NCBI GenBank assembly: GCA_019637265.1
Contig: JAHBVY010000010.1
Span: 66,151-112,691 of the forward strand
DNA from: Polyangiaceae bacterium
Lineage (GTDB): Bacteria > Myxococcota_A > Polyangia > Polyangiales > Polyangiaceae
Length of the DNA stretch: 46,541 nucleotides
Direction of reading: 5' to 3'
Positions 26,923 to 34,122 of this stretch are shown here, piece by piece. Position 1 is the first letter of the stretch. Each line of letters starts with the position of its first letter. The notes under the pieces were generated by a model. The model was not told the DNA's origin and made no database searches. It saw nothing but the letters and a program-made list of their open reading frames with translations. Both the position numbers and the translations under genes were made by a program.

Positions 26923-27161
26923 GGATCGCCCCAAGACGCGCGCTCCTCGGCGATTTGAGCGTCGATGTCCTCCTTGGTTCGCGTGCCGGGTGGCAAGGAG
27001 CGGATGACCTCGAAGAGGTCACGCTTGGCCGGCTCGGCCTCCTTCGCCTTGATGGGGCGCAGCACCACCTCGACTTCGCCCGATAGCTCATCGACAGCGT
27101 CGTCGAGATCGATGCGACGCGGCCCAGCCAGCCGCCCGCGCACGATGATGTCACGCTGCAT
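26919..27161 (-). CDS. Antitoxin of the PIN-toxin pair
   Basis: A protein of 80 residues whose stop overlaps the toxin start (ATGA), the usual antitoxin-first order. The N-terminal half reads DIIVRGRLAGPRRIDLDDAV followed by ELSGEVEVVLRP, resembling a short beta-rich DNA-binding or AbrB-like strand set. The C-terminal half is charged and helical (LFEVIRSLPPGTRTKEDIDA then QIAEERASW), typical of the toxin-wrapping tail of VapB-type partners. The DNA-binding class is not certain from sequence alone. It probably autoregulates the pair. Confidence 0.75.
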   Translation of the reverse strand: MQRDIIVRGRLAGPRRIDLDDAVDELSGEVEVVLRPIKAKEAEPAKRDLFEVIRSLPPGTRTKEDIDAQIAEERASWGDP

Positions 27162-27215
27162 GGGCCTAGCATAGCGCTAGGCGGCGGCTCTAGCTAGGCA
27201 TCGCTAGGTTGACAG

Positions 27216-27953
27216 TCACGGTGCGGAGGCGCTGGGTGCGGCTTGGGGGGGCGGGGGGAGCTCGACGGTGGAGCGCAGGACGACGCCGCCTAGCACGTTG
27301 TTTGAATTAGGCAGCTGATCGAACTCTAGGCTGAGCCCCTCGTAGTGCGCCACCTCGAAGGTGCCGAAGGAGTTGGCTTGGGTCACTGGATCGACGCGAC
27401 GCGGCGCGCCCAGCGTCTCCAGCACGATGCCGCGAAAAGTGCCGAGCTTGAGGTCGGGCGCGAGCGCGCCGTTGAGCACGCCGTAGGAGACGCCATCCGC
27501 CGCCAAGCGCTGCACGCGGTGCGCGCGGATCTCCGTCAGGAGACCGTCCGTCAGCTTGAACTCGAGGGCGAAGCTGGGCATGCTGCAGTAGTCATCTCGC
27601 TTGACGTTGCAGGTGGAGCCCATCAGGCGCTCGATGGTCTCCAGGTTGGCGCCGAAGCGGATGGGGCCCGCGCCTTTGAGCGGCTCCAGCAGCAGGCTCG
27701 GCCCGCTGGGCACCGCGAACACGCCGGGGGCGATCTCGAAGGCGCCGCCGAGGCTGGGCGGCGCCACGCCGACGGATCCGGAGGGAGCGGCCTTCACGGC
27801 GCTCGCGGAGGTGCTCGCACTGGGACCTGGCTTGGGATCCGAGGGGCACCCGGTAATGACTGGTACGCTGACCAGTAGCGGGCTGAGCAGCGCGGCGCGC
27901 CGCAGCGAAGGACGAAGCGCTGGGGTTGGCCGCGGGGACGTCGAGGGGCTCAT
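27216..27953 (-). CDS. Putative lipoprotein of unknown function
   Basis: A protein of 245 residues. The N-terminus is proline-rich and positive, followed by a hydrophobic core (ALLSPLLVSVPVITGC) whose lipobox Cys is near 36. A Ser/Ala/Pro linker leads to a folded part with LEPLKGAGPIRFGANLETIE, then RLMGSTCNVKRDDYCSM, ALEFKLTDGLLTEIRAHRVQ and FGTFEVAHYEGLSLEFDQLP. It contains two internal cysteines that could pair. I recognise no family. It is flanked by the toxin-antitoxin pair and by NAD synthetase in the same direction, without obvious functional link. Confidence 0.75.
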   Translation of the reverse strand: MSPSTSPRPTPALRPSLRRAALLSPLLVSVPVITGCPSDPKPGPSASTSASAVKAAPSGSVGVAPPSLGGAFEIAPGVFAVPSGPSLLLEPLKGAGPIRFGANLETIERLMGSTCNVKRDDYCSMPSFALEFKLTDGLLTEIRAHRVQRLAADGVSYGVLNGALAPDLKLGTFRGIVLETLGAPRRVDPVTQANSFGTFEVAHYEGLSLEFDQLPNSNNVLGGVVLRSTVELPPPPQAAPSASAP

Positions 27954-28085
27954 GCTCGGCTCCTAACGCAGCTTGCCCCGAAGCGCCAAGCAGCCGCGCG
28001 GTGCGCGTCCTTTCAGCGCCGGCCTCTCGGCGCCGTCGATGAGAGCCGCTGATGGAGCCGCTGGTCAGAGCGGTGTGTGAGCGCC

Positions 28086-29780
28086 TCAGCGCTCGTCGCG
28101 GTGGCCGTGCGCCACCGGCATGCGCCAACCCAAGCCGAGATCGGCCCCGGTGACGATCAAGCCGGGCGCCGCTTGCCGCCGCTTGTGCTCACTCGCGCGG
28201 AGCAGCGCGAGCACGCGACTCACGTCCGCCTCGGGCAGGCCCCCCGCCACCAGCTCGGCGTGACCCATGCCCCCCTCGAGCACGCGCTCCAAGATGCGGT
28301 CGAGCAAATCGTAAGCGGGCAGCGAGTCTCGATCGACTTGCCCCGGACGGAGCTCCGCGGACGGAGGTTTGGTGATGCTCGCCAAGGGGATGCGCACCGC
28401 GTCGCGATTCACGTAGCGCGCCAAGCGATAGACCCACGTCTTCGTCACGTCGCTCAGCACCGCGAGCCCGCCCGCCATGTCGCCGTAGAGCGTGCAGTAG
28501 CCCATCGCCACCTCGCTCTTGTTCCCGGTGGTGAGCGCCAGCGCCCCCAAGCGATTGGCGAAGGCCATCACCGTTGTCCCGCGGATGCGCGCCTGAATGT
28601 TCTCTAGGCTGACGTCTCCGGGCGGCGGCGCTGCCGCTCCATCCAGCGCGGGCTCGAGCACGCTGAGGTAACTCGCGAACAGCGGGTCGATGTCCACCAC
28701 CTTGAGCGCCACCCCGAGGCGCTCCGCCAGCTCCCGCGCATCCGTCAGGGAGCCTTCCGAGCTGTAGCGGGTGGGCATCGCCAGGCCCAGCACGCGCTCG
28801 GCGCCCAACGCGTCCACCGCGATCGCCGCGGTGAGCGCGGAGTCGATGCCACCGCTCAGCCCCAGCACCACGCTACGGATCCCGCATTTCCGCACGTAAT
28901 CTTGCACGCCGAGCACCAGCGCGCGGTAGAGGAGCGCCTCCGTGGGCTCTTCGTCAGGTGCGCTGATCAGCTCACTCGCTGAGAGCGCCGCGAGGTCCAC
29001 CACCTGGGTGTGCTCCTCGAAGGCGGGCAGCGTAGCGCGGCACCGCCCCGCGGCGTCGAACACCTGGCTCCTCCCGTCGAAGATCAGCTCATCGTTACCG
29101 CCCACCTGGTTCACCGCCACCAGGGGCGCCGCGGCGCGCCGCGCCAAGTGCGCGAACACCTCGCTGCGCTGACGATGCTTGTGCAGCGTGAAGGGGCTGG
29201 CGGAGAGGGTCAGCACCAAGTCGACGTCGAGGGCGGCGACGCTCGCCAGCGGATCCGCGGGGTAGCGCCGCTCACCGTGCTCGAGCTGCCACCCGACCCA
29301 GGCGTCCTCACACACGCTGAGCGCGATGCGCGCGTCGCGGTGCTCGAGCACCGTGGTCTCGCTGCCCGGCGTGAAGTAGCGCGCCTCATCGAACACCCGG
29401 TAGTTGGGCAGCGCCCGTTTCCGCGCGCGCGCGACCTCGCGACCACCGAACAGCGCCACCGCGTCGTTACCTAGACAGCTTGAGTGACTGTCTGACTCGG
29501 TGAGCGCACGGGGAGGCACACCGACGCCCAGGGTACCGAACACGAGGCACAGCTCGGGCGGCGCCTCCGCCATGAGCCGCCGCGTGCCCTGCGCCACCTG
29601 GCGCAAGAAGGCACCGCGCGTCAGCAAGTCGCGCGGCGCGTAGCCGGTGACCACGAGCTCCGAGGCGACGGCCAGCTCCGCGCCAGCGGCTCGCGCGGCG
29701 TGCGCGCGCTCGAGCAGCTGGGAAACATTGGCCTCCACCGCGCCCACGGTGGGGTTCATCTGTATCAGCGCGACGCGCAT
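28086..29780 (-). CDS. nadE: Glutamine-dependent NAD+ synthetase
   Basis: A protein of 564 residues with both domains of glutamine-dependent NadE. The N-terminal nitrilase-type amidase runs to about residue 270: VALIQMNPTVGAVEANVSQL, the catalytic Glu in ASELVVTGYAPRDLL, Lys in RALPNYRVFDEARYF and Cys in IALSVCEDAWVG. The C-terminal adenine-nucleotide alpha-hydrolase synthetase has the P-loop VVLGLSGGIDSALTAAIA, then LAMPTRYSSEGSLTDARELA, GTTVMAFANRLGALALTTGN followed by KSEVAMGYCTLYGDM, and ITKPPSAELRPGQVDRDSL. It amidates nicotinic acid adenine dinucleotide to NAD+ using ammonia released from glutamine. The gene stands alone. Confidence 0.96.
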   Translation of the reverse strand: MRVALIQMNPTVGAVEANVSQLLERAHAARAAGAELAVASELVVTGYAPRDLLTRGAFLRQVAQGTRRLMAEAPPELCLVFGTLGVGVPPRALTESDSHSSCLGNDAVALFGGREVARARKRALPNYRVFDEARYFTPGSETTVLEHRDARIALSVCEDAWVGWQLEHGERRYPADPLASVAALDVDLVLTLSASPFTLHKHRQRSEVFAHLARRAAAPLVAVNQVGGNDELIFDGRSQVFDAAGRCRATLPAFEEHTQVVDLAALSASELISAPDEEPTEALLYRALVLGVQDYVRKCGIRSVVLGLSGGIDSALTAAIAVDALGAERVLGLAMPTRYSSEGSLTDARELAERLGVALKVVDIDPLFASYLSVLEPALDGAAAPPPGDVSLENIQARIRGTTVMAFANRLGALALTTGNKSEVAMGYCTLYGDMAGGLAVLSDVTKTWVYRLARYVNRDAVRIPLASITKPPSAELRPGQVDRDSLPAYDLLDRILERVLEGGMGHAELVAGGLPEADVSRVLALLRASEHKRRQAAPGLIVTGADLGLGWRMPVAHGHRDER

Positions 29781-29950
29781 CCAGGGCTCCGCCTCCGCTG
29801 CTTAGCCCATCGAAGGCCGGGCGCACACGCTTTCCGTCTCCAGGTGCTCTCGCGCATTGCAGCACGCAGATCACTGCTTTAGAAACCGGCCGCGAGCGCC
29901 TTCGGACCGCTCGGATGTTGCCGCTACGCTGCCGTGAGATCGCCTGAGGC

Positions 29951-30868
29951 ATGAGACCACTCGAGGACCGCCGCTTCCTGTTCGTCACGGGCAAGGGCGG
30001 CGTTGGGAAGACGACCATCGCCGCCGCGCTGGCAGAGCGCTTCGCCGCGCAGGGCAAGCGCGTGCTGCTCACGGTGTGTGACGCCAAGGAGCGCACCTCG
30101 CAGCTTCTGGGCGTGCCGGCGCTGACTCAAGATCTCCGTGAGGTGAAGCCGCGGCTCTACGCCGTGAAGATCACCGCCGAGCGCGCGATGGAGGAGTACG
30201 GCCTCATGATCCTCCGAAGCCGCACCATGTATAGCGCGGTCTTCGACAACCGCTTCACCCGCGGCTTCTTCAAGGGGGTGCCGGGGCTCTACGAGTGGGC
30301 GATGCTGGGCAAGGCCTGGTACCACTCGATTGAAGAGCAGGACGACGGCGCTCCGCGCTTCGACGTGGTGCTGTTCGATGCGCCCGCCACGGGTCACGGC
30401 TTGGACATGCTGCGGGTGCCCAAGATCATCACGGAGGTGGTGCCGCCGGGCATCCTGCGCCGCGACGCCGAGCGCGCCTACACCATGTTCCGCGACCCGG
30501 AGCAGAGCGGCGTGGTGGTGGTGACCCTGCCGGAGGACATGCCCACCTCGGAGACGCTCGAGCTGTACGAAGCACTGACGAATGAGCTCCGCCTGCCGGT
30601 GGCGCGCCTCGTCATCAACGGCGTCATCGAGCCGCTGTTCAGCCCTGAAGAGCAGCATGAGCTGCTGAAAGATCGCACGCTCAACCGCAGCCTCCCCGGA
30701 GACGAGGCGCTGAGCGGCGGCATCCGCCGCGTGATCCGCGAGCGCGTGCAAGAGGAGAGCCTGGCGCGTTTGGCGGCGCTGCCCGTCGCGCGCACGGAGC
30801 TGCCCCTGCTCTTGAAGGAGGCTCAGACACCCGAAGCCGTGCAAGAGCTGGCGGCGCTCCTCAGGTGA
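29951..30868 (+). CDS. ArsA/Get3-like P-loop ATPase
   Basis: A protein of 305 residues from ATG 29951. The deviant Walker A of the ArsA/MinD class, FVTGKGGVGKTTIAAALAER, opens the protein with the signature Lys. VLLTVCDAKERTSQLLGVPA takes the position of the usual DPAHSL switch I motif, and VVLFDAPATGHGLDMLRVPK is the DTAPTGH-like switch II. The family either drives arsenite export or handles tail-anchored proteins. There is no arsenic resistance gene nearby, and the single 300-residue domain is shorter than tandem ArsA. Myxobacteria carry several such lone ATPases, so the assignment stops at family level. Confidence 0.85.
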   Translation: MRPLEDRRFLFVTGKGGVGKTTIAAALAERFAAQGKRVLLTVCDAKERTSQLLGVPALTQDLREVKPRLYAVKITAERAMEEYGLMILRSRTMYSAVFDNRFTRGFFKGVPGLYEWAMLGKAWYHSIEEQDDGAPRFDVVLFDAPATGHGLDMLRVPKIITEVVPPGILRRDAERAYTMFRDPEQSGVVVVTLPEDMPTSETLELYEALTNELRLPVARLVINGVIEPLFSPEEQHELLKDRTLNRSLPGDEALSGGIRRVIRERVQEESLARLAALPVARTELPLLLKEAQTPEAVQELAALLR

Positions 30869-30882
30869 GCCGCGCTTCAGCC

Positions 30883-30914
30883 GGTTTTTGGGGGGTTGGA
30901 CGGCACCGCGCCTC
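30883..30914 (+). repeat. Dispersed intergenic repeat R1, copy d
   Basis: GGTTTTTGGGGGGTTGGACG followed by GCACCGCGCCTC, the longest plus-strand copy. It lies just after the ArsA-like gene and forms an inverted pair with copy e across the GST gene. Confidence 0.8.
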
Positions 30915-31007
30915 CACGCCTCGCGCGCTCCAGCACCAGCCAGGCGCAGGTAACACCCACACCCTAGCTCGTTCACCTAACTGACCTAAGCACCCCAGGA
31001 GATCCTA

Positions 31008-31634
31008 ATGAAGCTCTATCACTCGCCGCTCTCGTCCAACGCCCGTCGCGCGGTGATGACCGCCATCGAGCTCGGCCTCCAGCCCGAGCTCGTCGTCGTG
31101 GACCTCGGTCAAGGCGCGCAGCGGCAACCCGACTTCTTGCGCCTCAACCCAGCTGGCAAGGTGCCCGTACTGGTCGATGGCGATCTGGTGCTGTGGGAGT
31201 CCTACGCCATCGTGCAATACCTCGCGGATAAAACCCCGGGGCAGGCGCTGTACCCCACCGAGCCCGCCGCCCGCGCCGAGGTGAACCGCTGGATCGCGTG
31301 GTGCGCCGCGCGGCTCTCCCCCGCCGCCGCCATCCTCAACTGGGAGCGCTTCATCAAGCGGCTGCTCGGCCTGGGCGACCCCGATGCATCGCTCGTGCAG
31401 TACGGCGAAGCCGAGTTCCAAGCCTGTATCGAGCTGTTGAACGCGCACCTCGCCGAGCGGAGCTACCTGACGGGGGACGCGCTCTCCCTCGCTGATCTGA
31501 CGCTGGCGCCGGTGTTCATGTATGAAAAGGTCGCTGGGCTGCCCATCGGGGAGGCGGAGCACTTCCGCGCCTGGCAGGCGCGCATCGAGGCCCGCGACTC
31601 GTGGAAGCAGACGATCATCCCGCTGCCGGGTTGA
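31008..31634 (+). CDS. Glutathione S-transferase
   Basis: A protein of 208 residues from ATG 31008. An N-terminal thioredoxin-fold domain opens with MKLYHSPLSSNARRAVMTAI, where the Ser residues near 7 and 9-10 could activate glutathione. The NPAGKVPVLVDGDLVLWES cis-proline and glutathione-binding loop follow, then YAIVQYLADK. The helical C-terminal domain has LAERSYLTGDALSLADLTLA, including the conserved N-capping box with SxAD. This is the theta/phi-like bacterial GST layout at normal length. It conjugates glutathione to electrophiles or acts in redox; the substrate is unknown. A second, different GST (YghU type) lies at 38.4 kb. The gene is bracketed by two inverted R1 repeats. Confidence 0.9.
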   Translation: MKLYHSPLSSNARRAVMTAIELGLQPELVVVDLGQGAQRQPDFLRLNPAGKVPVLVDGDLVLWESYAIVQYLADKTPGQALYPTEPAARAEVNRWIAWCAARLSPAAAILNWERFIKRLLGLGDPDASLVQYGEAEFQACIELLNAHLAERSYLTGDALSLADLTLAPVFMYEKVAGLPIGEAEHFRAWQARIEARDSWKQTIIPLPG

Positions 31635-31657
31635 TCGTCGCGCTCTCTGAGCTCATC

Positions 31658-31680
31658 CAGCGCGGTGCCGTCCAACCCAC
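31658..31680 (-). repeat. Dispersed intergenic repeat R1, copy e
   Basis: CAGCGCGGTGCCGTCCAACC followed by CAC, an inverted copy lying between the convergent GST and radical SAM genes. Confidence 0.75.
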
Positions 31681-31689
31681 CGCCCGACC

Positions 31690-33306
31690 TCACCCGGCGC
31701 GCGCCGCCTCGACGCGCGGGGCGCGGAGGCAGGCGAGCAGCTCCGTGAGGCCTTGGCGCAGCGCGGGCGTGGGCTCGCCCAACACTCGGTAGCCGCCGCT
31801 CGGGCGCCCGGCTTGCTCGGCCACCCACAGCTCAGCCTCACCGCCGTCCACCGCGGTGAGGTGCAGCGTCGCGCGGCGTCCGTCAGGCTCTATGTCTAGC
31901 GCGCGCCAGCTCACGCCGTCGAAAGGCGCCGCCTGACGCAGCCTTCGGAGCTGCCCCATCACGATCTTCGTGGCGCCCCCCGTCAGCGCGTCGGCGCCCG
32001 GTGGGTGCCACACCTCGTGGCCCTGCGCGAGGAGCTCCCACAAGCCGAGGAGCCATGACAGCACGACCGGGCGCGGCCCCGTCGCAGCCACCAGCTGCAC
32101 GCTGAACAAGCTCGTGCTGGCGGCGCCGAGCCCCGGCGGGCACAGCGCCACCTCGAGCGCGCCTTCGCTCTGAAGTGCCCCTTCGCTCTGAAGCGACACT
32201 CGCAGCTCCCGATCGCCGTGCAGCCACGCGCGCGCCCGCACCCCCGGCAGCTCGAGCTTGGAGATACGCTCCGCGAGCGGCGTCATGTGCGCCCAGAACA
32301 GCGTGAGCTCCGGATCCACCTCGCGCAGGCGCTCTGGCGTCACCGCGCGGATTTCATCCACGCCGTGCAGCTCCGCGTACTTCTGGAACACCCCGCTGCA
32401 GCGCGGTGAGAACACGCAGCCCTCACAGCCCGCCGGCTTGAATTTGTCACGCCGCTTGACGAAATACTTGTTCCACGGGCGGCTCAGGTCCTGGTCACCA
32501 TCCACCGCGATGGTGTCCGTCTCCTCCCCATCGTGGTGGATGTAGCGGGCCAGCTCCGGCGCGAAACAGTAAGGAAAATTGCCTATATTCAGATCGAAGT
32601 CGGGCCGCACGCCCTGAGCCAGCCGCGCGAGCGGCGGCACCATCAGCGCGTAGCTCGGCATCATGCTGGCGAACTCCTCCTCCGTGCGCGCGCCCGCGTC
32701 CATCGGGCGCACCATGTCGAGGTGCAGCTGACGCACGCCGTACCGCTCAATGAGCTCAGGGAAGCTGTCCACTGAGGCGTAGTTCGACCCCACCACGCAC
32801 ATATTCACGGTGACGCGCTCACCGCGCGCCGCCAGCGCCTCCATCGTGCGCAGGATCCGCCCGAAGGAGCCCTCCTTGCGCGTCGTTCCCTCATGGGAAT
32901 CACGCGTCGCCCCCTGGATGCTGATGCGCCACGTGAAGTAGCCGCCCGAGCTCGCCAGTGACAAGGCGCTGGCCGCGCGCGCGCGCGGCGACAGCGCCAG
33001 CACCTCATCGAGGAACGCCGGCCGCGCCGTCTTCACGCCGTTCGTGAACAGCACCACCTCCTCGAAGCCGAGCGCCACCGCGTGCGCCACCACCGCCTTG
33101 AAGCTCGGCTGCAGCGTGGGCTCGCCGCCGAGCAGCGTCAGCTTCCGATGTCCCTTGGCGAAGGCCTCGTTCAGCCGCTCCAAAATGGGAGCCTCCGGGA
33201 GCGGGCGCGCGCGCCCCAGCGCCGTCTCTTGGCCGGAGACACAGAAGACGCAACGGTTGTTGCACATGTGGCCGAGCTGAATCTCGACCTGCGTCTTCGG
33301 CTCCAT
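31690..33306 (-). CDS. Radical SAM protein with SPASM-like auxiliary cluster motif
   Basis: A protein of 538 residues from the ATG at 33306. The radical SAM cluster motif is C-x3-C-x2-C in GHMCNNRCVFCVSGQE, near residues 14-21. LTLLGGEPTLQPSFKAVVAH gives the GGEP SAM-binding stretch, and FTWRISIQGATRDSHE follows. Near residue 300 the cysteines in GCEGCVFSPRCSGVFQKYAE match a SPASM-type pattern that would bind an auxiliary [4Fe-4S] cluster. The last 180 residues look like a separate beta/alpha domain with no recognised family and a small direct repeat (LQSEGALQSEGAL). SPASM enzymes often modify peptides; no precursor-like small gene is visible within a kilobase, so the substrate is open. Confidence 0.85.
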   Translation of the reverse strand: MEPKTQVEIQLGHMCNNRCVFCVSGQETALGRARPLPEAPILERLNEAFAKGHRKLTLLGGEPTLQPSFKAVVAHAVALGFEEVVLFTNGVKTARPAFLDEVLALSPRARAASALSLASSGGYFTWRISIQGATRDSHEGTTRKEGSFGRILRTMEALAARGERVTVNMCVVGSNYASVDSFPELIERYGVRQLHLDMVRPMDAGARTEEEFASMMPSYALMVPPLARLAQGVRPDFDLNIGNFPYCFAPELARYIHHDGEETDTIAVDGDQDLSRPWNKYFVKRRDKFKPAGCEGCVFSPRCSGVFQKYAELHGVDEIRAVTPERLREVDPELTLFWAHMTPLAERISKLELPGVRARAWLHGDRELRVSLQSEGALQSEGALEVALCPPGLGAASTSLFSVQLVAATGPRPVVLSWLLGLWELLAQGHEVWHPPGADALTGGATKIVMGQLRRLRQAAPFDGVSWRALDIEPDGRRATLHLTAVDGGEAELWVAEQAGRPSGGYRVLGEPTPALRQGLTELLACLRAPRVEAARAG

Positions 33307-33385
33307 CCGACGAGCTTAGCGTTTTTCCTTGGGGTTTGGCACTGCACCGCCAGGCGACGCCCAAGACCACGCGCGGCGCGCTAAA

Positions 33386-33417
33386 GCGCGGTGCCGTCCA
33401 ACCCCCCCAACAAAACC
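33386..33417 (-). repeat. Dispersed intergenic repeat R1, copy f
   Basis: GCGCGGTGCCGTCCAACCCC followed by CCCAACAAAACC. It pairs as an inverted repeat with a partial plus-strand copy at about 33329-33351 (GGGGTTTGGCACTGCACCGC), so the two could form a long imperfect hairpin between the radical SAM and receiver genes. Confidence 0.75.
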
Positions 33418-33474
33418 TCCAACCTCCACGGCCTCAGCGTCGAGCGGCGCCTCGGCACCGCACGTCACCGGGCC

Positions 33475-33906
33475 TCACCCCAGCTGGCGTGTGCTCTTCG
33501 CCCCGGGGACCAAGCCGGCCATCAGCGTCGTCAACTGCTCGGCGTTCAGGACGCGACTCGACAGCACCGTGCCCTCTTGGTCACTCACGAACACCCGCAC
33601 GCTGCCCTGCTCGAACGACGTGATCACGATGAAGGGCACCGTGGACCCTGCGGCCCGCGCGCTCGCCAACACCTGGAGCCCGCTCGGCGTGGGCAGGCGC
33701 GCGTGGGTCACCACCAAGTCGTAGCCACCGCGCGCCAGCGCCAGCTGGAGCTCGAGGCCCGTCTCCACCTCGATCATATGCCCGCCCACCTCACGGACGA
33801 GGGGCGCGAGCCACTCACGCGCGCTCACGTTCGGCTCCGCCACCAACACCCGGAGGTGCGGCGTCGAGCGGAGCCCACTATCGGGCATGGGTGGCTTACT
33901 GGACAT
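33475..33906 (-). CDS. Receiver-like domain protein lacking the phospho-acceptor aspartate
   Basis: A protein of 143 residues consisting of one CheY-like fold: RVLVAEPNVSAREWLAPLVR, then ELQLALARGGYDLVVTHARL, PTPSGLQVLASARAAG, VPFIVITSFEQGSVRVF and a C-terminal LNAEQLTTLMAGLVPGAK. In true receivers the end of strand 3 carries the phosphorylated Asp (DL or DxxMP); here the position reads THARLP, so it is His and not Asp. The acidic pair near the N-terminus is also reduced to EP. By sequence it is a pseudo-receiver that probably signals by binding and not by phosphorylation. No kinase or output domain lies next to it. Confidence 0.75.
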   Translation of the reverse strand: MSSKPPMPDSGLRSTPHLRVLVAEPNVSAREWLAPLVREVGGHMIEVETGLELQLALARGGYDLVVTHARLPTPSGLQVLASARAAGSTVPFIVITSFEQGSVRVFVSDQEGTVLSSRVLNAEQLTTLMAGLVPGAKSTRQLG

Positions 33907-34122
33907 GAGCGGGGGCGATTAGGCAGCTATCGTGCCAAGCAGAGCGCCCGGTAAGCGCGCGAAATCTCGTGCCGAGCGCGAACGCGGGGCTGAAGACGGC
34001 TCACGAATGAAACCTACGGGCGGTGCTGGGGTAGAGGATTTCCGTATGGAGTCGTCGGGCACCCTCCGCCGTCACGCTGAGAGCGGTGGGTGCCACGTCC
34101 AAGGGTGAGTCAGGCGAGACGA
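33907..34122. other. Gap of 216 bp with one palindromic motif
   Basis: No gene is supported here. The only notable feature is ATTTCCGTATGGAGTC at 34038-34053, an imperfect copy of a TTTTCC-N4-GGAAAA palindrome that recurs elsewhere in the window, mostly inside genes. Confidence 0.3.

Noticed and set aside
29951..30868. Arsenic resistance operon
   Set aside because: Only an ArsA-like ATPase is present; there is no ArsR, ArsB or ArsC homolog nearby.
31690..33306. A RiPP biosynthetic cluster around the radical SAM protein
   Set aside because: No small precursor-like gene, protease or exporter is adjacent; the neighbours are a GST and a pseudo-receiver.
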